Below are positions 60,474 through 64,000 of a DNA stretch of 64,000 bases, in pieces. The stretch lies in NCBI GenBank assembly GCA_029990175.1, contig JARKIP010000048.1, positions 26,188,001-26,252,000 of the forward strand, in the 5' to 3' direction. Position 1 is the stretch's first letter, and every line of letters begins with the position of its first letter. The translations under genes were made by a program, and so were the position numbers. Below the pieces are notes generated by a model. It was not told the DNA's origin. It did no database searches and saw nothing but the letters and a program-made list of their open reading frames with translations. Source of the DNA: Petunia secreta. Taxonomy: Eukaryota > Streptophyta > Magnoliopsida > Solanales > Solanaceae.

Positions 60474-60783
60474 TGTTGTAAAACTAATAATAAAGTAGTG
60501 CAAGAACAAGACAAAATATATGAGAGGAGAAGAAAGAACTTGTATTATTCTCAAAGTGTTTCAAGTGTGTCTTCCATAGACAAAGTGTCCTCTATTTATA
60601 GGACACCAATACATAGGAGGTTACAAGTAATCCTAAGAGTTACAAGAATTAAGAGGTGCCTAAATGAGGAATTAAGCAGAGAAAGTGGGGAGGATTTAAG
60701 TAGGAAAAAGTGGGGTAGTAAACCATTGGTACAATTGAATAATGGTGAGTAGTGGTCATCCACAAATAAATGAATTTACAAAA
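60474..60783 (-). repeat. LTR of the Copia element (5' LTR in element orientation)
   Basis: It starts TGTTGTAAAACTAATAATAA and ends TGAATTTACAAAA; the terminal CA has mutated to AA. Confidence 0.9.
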
Positions 60784-60788
60784 CTTTT

Positions 60789-62720
60789 ATATTAGTATAG
60801 ATATAGATTTATGAATCAAGAGTTTACTTTCATGAATTATGTAAAGATTTAGTTTATTATTTATTATTTTAAAGAGTATTATATTTACTTAATTTTCAAG
60901 GATATTTTTGTCTTTCACTTTTTGCTATAGAGATTGACTCTTTTAGAATAGTATGATGATATGATTATGGGTGGTTTAGCCAAAAAAAAAAAAAGAGTTA
61001 ATTTTTTTCATCATAAATTGTGAGATTTACTATCCTCCATCTTCAAAAATATAATTGTACAAAACCAATAATCTTCGAATAAATATATTATTATATTGTT
61101 TCTAAAATATCTTTTGTGGCAATGTTGGGGATGAGTTTCTACCAAAAGAAAGAAAAATTTGGGAGCACAATGAGAAATACCAATATAATATCAAAAATTT
61201 ATATATGCTATTTTTGTTGATATAACTAAAGCACAATCAATTTATATCCGGCGGTTGCTAAGACTAGTTTTCATAAACCCAAAGCCTCCCTAACTGTACT
61301 CTAATACCTTTCTTTCCTCACCCCCACCCCTTAACCCCCCACCCCTCACCCAACGCTGTCGCCACCTATTACTCCTTCACTGCTTATTCTTGCATTGTAA
61401 TTCAGGTTTCATTTTTTGTTCCTTCAAAATTATGTCTACTTTTTGCTGTATTTGGAATTAAAAAATAAGCTATACAGTGTATTTAATTCATCTTTATAGG
61501 TTTGTGTCGTTGTATTTAATTGCTTATGTTGATAACTGCAAAATTCCCTAGGGCAATGTGCAGGATTTGGAACTCGACCTGCTCCTATACCCTTCTCTAC
61601 TTTAATAGTACCAAGTTTCTTGTTGGCAACTTTACAGAAATACCTTTCATAATCAGTACACATAAAATATAGTATTACTTATTATGCACATTATATATAC
61701 TTGCATGAAATATACAAGAAAATGCCTTTTTTTTTTTTGTTTGGTCGGGCCATTGTTCAGGCAGCATAAATTTCCCTTTTTGTTTTGTAGCAGGGTTCGT
61801 ATCTTGAGTGCGCCTAATCCACATATCATGAGCGCATCCTTAATTTAAAGTCTCTTACCATTAGACCAAAGCCTTAGGGGCCTGTTTGGCTACAGTTGAT
61901 TAACTGTTTGTTTTTCGCCGTCCATTGCGTTTGTGCATGTAGGCTGTTTCCAAACCCTCGAATATGTGACATACAGGTTACGAGAGGAGTTGCGTGCCAA
62001 GGCTTGCCCTTTTGTTGGTTTCTAGAAGATTGGAATTCTTTTTTGATCTAGTTATAAGTTTTATTAGTTAAGGAAGTATACAAAAAGGTATAAAACCTTA
62101 CAAAAAGAAATGTTTTAGAGGTTGATCATTCTCAAAAAAAAAAAAAGTTTTCTATGAACACCGCCTAATCATCTATATATACATGAACATAAGATTGGAA
62201 AATAGAAATGGGAGTTCCAAATTAGTTTAATAGAGTGTGGTTCCCGAATTATTATTAATGCGATGCGATATAGCTCTGTTAATTTTGACCAACACTCTGA
62301 TGGTAATAGTTGGTTCATTGCTCAATGTAGCTTTGTTAGTTACTTACAATGCCGAAGGAAACTTTGCTATCCAAGTGTTCATTTGCTGGTCATATCCTGA
62401 GTTTGCTAACTGCTATTTACTATTTTTCATTTCTCTTATTTGTGTTTTCTAGCATTTTGTATTAACCTGGTGTGAGTAAAAGGACTTGTCAATATAGTTT
62501 TTAAAGTATTATAAATGGCGATTACGCTTAAGCATTCAAATTCAATAGACAATGTGAAACTTTTGAAAAAGAAGAGGCCAGTGAATGAGTCAAGAATTCT
62601 TGCAAACTAGGTTCGCCCACAGAGTGTTTGTTGAAATTTCCATGAGAAAACATAGGTTAGTGTGACATTGATAGCTTTACATAACCATTTGTTTCCATCA
62701 GATTGTAGCAGCATTTGGGA
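60789..62720 (+). other. Intergenic DNA and 5' region of THG1
   Basis: No separate gene. 61310-61410 is C-rich (CACCCCCACCCCTTAACCCC), possibly promoter or 5'UTR of THG1. A splice acceptor (TTTCCATCAG) ends near 62701, 20 bases before the ATG, implying a 5'UTR intron. The rest is AT-rich with poly-A/T runs. Confidence 0.5.
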
Positions 62721-63406
62721 ATGGCGAACAGCAAGTATGAATATGTAAAGCGTTTTGAGACGGAAGATGAAGTTATGTACCCAAATATCATTGTTGTTAA
62801 AATTGATGGCCGCAACTTTGGCAGGTAATGCAACCATTGTTTAGTGCGTGTTACCGTTATTTCTTTTGTATGTGGTGTGTGTGTGTGAGCTTTCCTTTTT
62901 ATTTTTGTTGCAAATGAAGCCATAATTTAGTGGTTAGGAGTAAGGTGTTGAAATCACACCAGCTAACTTTCTATCAAAGTTTAGGTTTGTGTTCAAATAA
63001 ACTGTTGGTGTAGTATTAGGTCCCTGGTTTTCATCAACTGGTGCTGATAGACATTTTTAATATACCCTTAGTCTTGAAAAAAAAAATCCTTTTGGGTTCT
63101 GGGGATGTTTGATTTGCTAATTTGCGTTGTATTATGGTTAGGTTCTCAGAGGAGCATGGTTTTGAGAAGCCGAATGATGAAAAAGCCTTGAACTTGATGA
63201 ATGCTTGTGCTACTAAGGTATTAGAGAACTTTTCTGATGTTGTATTTGCATATGGATTTAGTGATGAGTACAGGTATGCTGCATGTCTTACTATTACACT
63301 ATTATCCCCTTTTATGTTTCCCCTCTAAAAGATTGGTAATGTGCTACAATGATTTATGCAGCTTCGTGTTGAAGAAGGAGACCACATTTTACAGGAGGCG
63401 AGCAAG
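62721..63406 (+). CDS. THG1: tRNA(His) guanylyltransferase, first three coding exons (continues past the window)
   Basis: Exons 62721-62824, 63142-63273 and 63362-63406 splice in phase (GGCAG|GTAATG; TACAG|GTATGC; GCAAG|GTTTGT). The product starts MANSKYEYVKRFETED, with the metal-binding Asp of VVKIDGRNFGRFSEEHGFEK and the Asp-Glu pair of YGFSDEYSFVLKK, joined across an intron. These match the THG1 core. The enzyme adds a guanine to the 5' end (-1) of tRNA-His, needed for charging by histidyl-tRNA synthetase; it is essential in yeast. The later exons (with the HINNLYNT-type motif) are not in this window. The start is the first in-frame ATG after the acceptor. No break seen in the visible part. 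Confidence 0.92.
62900..63086 (+). mobile_element. SINE-like insertion in THG1 intron 1
   Basis: TCCTTTT flanks both ends (62893-62899 and 63087-63093). The left part has a tRNA A-box-like TAGTGGTTAGGAG (about 62928), then GTGTTCAAAT resembling a B box about 60 bp on, and the unit ends in an A10 run before the right duplication. The size (about 190 bp) suits a tRNA-derived SINE. Family not identified. Confidence 0.5.
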
Positions 63407-64000
63407 GTTTGTAACATGTATTCTGTTGGATTATCCAACCTTTTGTTTACTTGAAAGTATCATGATGCGTTTAGGGGTTAGTTAAGGATCTGTTAACCTT
63501 CCATTATCAATATTTTCCTTATTTTTCTTGATTTCCTCCATTCTGATATCTTAATGCCTCTTGAATAATTTATCAACTCTGTCTCTTGCCTATTTATCTC
63601 ACTCATTTTTCTTCACCACTCATTTCTGTACTGGTCTACAATTTTTCAGTTCTTTTGCTTTTGAGCATGTTTTAACTTATCTTTTTCGAGATTCCTCTAC
63701 ATCTTTTCGGAGTCTAAATTTCGTTTTCTTGTGATTTTCATAAGGAGCGCACACATCCTCAACTTGCTAAAGGCACTTATGGCAGCTGGCTTGAGGAAAT
63801 TCATATTAATAGCATTAGGGAAAACATAGGGATAACAAAAAATTTCCTTAAGAAGGCATTAGGTCAACTGTAAGGCATGGTCTGCTTGGCTTTCCAGTGT
63901 TTCCACACGCTTGTCTCCTGACAAAGATGATGACACCAGCAATATGTACTTTTTTTCCTGAAGATTTAACTGGAATTAGTAAAATGTATCTCTTGTTTTG
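63407..64000 (+). other. THG1 intron 3, running off the window
   Basis: After the donor GCAAG|GTTTGT no further THG1 exon is recognisable up to the end. Confidence 0.6.

Larger units (their letters stand above)
55655..60783 (-). mobile_element. Ty1/Copia LTR retrotransposon, reverse orientation, decayed
   Basis: LTRs of 306 and 310 bp (TGTTGTAAAAC...TTTACAACA) lie at 55655-55960 and 60474-60783. CTTTT flanks both ends (55650-55654 and 60784-60788). The PPT (minus: TCCAAGGGGGAG) abuts the left LTR and the PBS-like sequence abuts the right LTR, so the element reads right to left. Internal minus-strand pieces of Gag, RT and RNase H are recognisable but heavily broken. About 5.1 kb in total. Confidence 0.88.

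Noticed and set aside
61790..61890. tRNA gene or SINE (GCAGGGTTCGTATC and ACCATTAGACCAAAGCC)
   Set aside because: The A-box-like and B-box-like strings lie on opposite strands relative to each other and no cloverleaf can be drawn.

Overview
This is a 64 kb stretch of an AT-rich plant nuclear genome. The evidence is GT-AG introns, plant-type genes (SAM carrier, GH17 beta-1,3-glucanase with an X8 domain, THG1) and a dense load of plant transposons. The transposon families and MITE ends suggest an asterid such as a Solanaceae member, but that is inference.

Layout. (1) About 0-15.3 kb is one large Mutator-like element (MULE) of the kind that carries Ulp1-type cysteine protease genes, with a fragment of a related copy at 1-562. 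It holds a decayed DUF1985/Ulp1 protease gene (+), two tandem paralogous small genes (-), an intact-looking spliced GRF zinc-finger/transmembrane gene (+), a 51-bp minisatellite, a small coiled-coil gene (-) and a frameshifted MULE transposase with SWIM and CCHC fingers (-). Its non-coding DNA is peppered with a short palindrome, GTTCNGAAC. (2) 15.3-20.6 kb is gene-poor, with a TA microsatellite and Tourist-like MITEs. (3) 20.6-27.2 kb is a complete 12-exon S-adenosylmethionine carrier gene on the minus strand, with one GC-AG intron. (4) 29.05-39.94 kb is a full-length Ty3/Gypsy chromovirus-type LTR retrotransposon with two 2,818-bp LTRs, two in-frame stops and no visible target-site duplication. 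(5) 43.4-46.0 kb is a three-exon GPI-anchored GH17 glucanase. (6) 51.0-54.3 kb is a frameshifted LINE ORF2. (7) 55.65-60.78 kb is a decayed Ty1/Copia element in reverse orientation with a CTTTT target duplication. (8) From 62.7 kb to the window end are the first three coding exons of THG1, with a SINE-like insertion in intron 1.

The three host genes (SAMC, GH17, THG1) are functionally unrelated single genes separated by transposons. The part most worth a second look is the MULE: several accessory genes in different states of decay sit in one element whose introns and spacers share a strongly over-represented palindrome.
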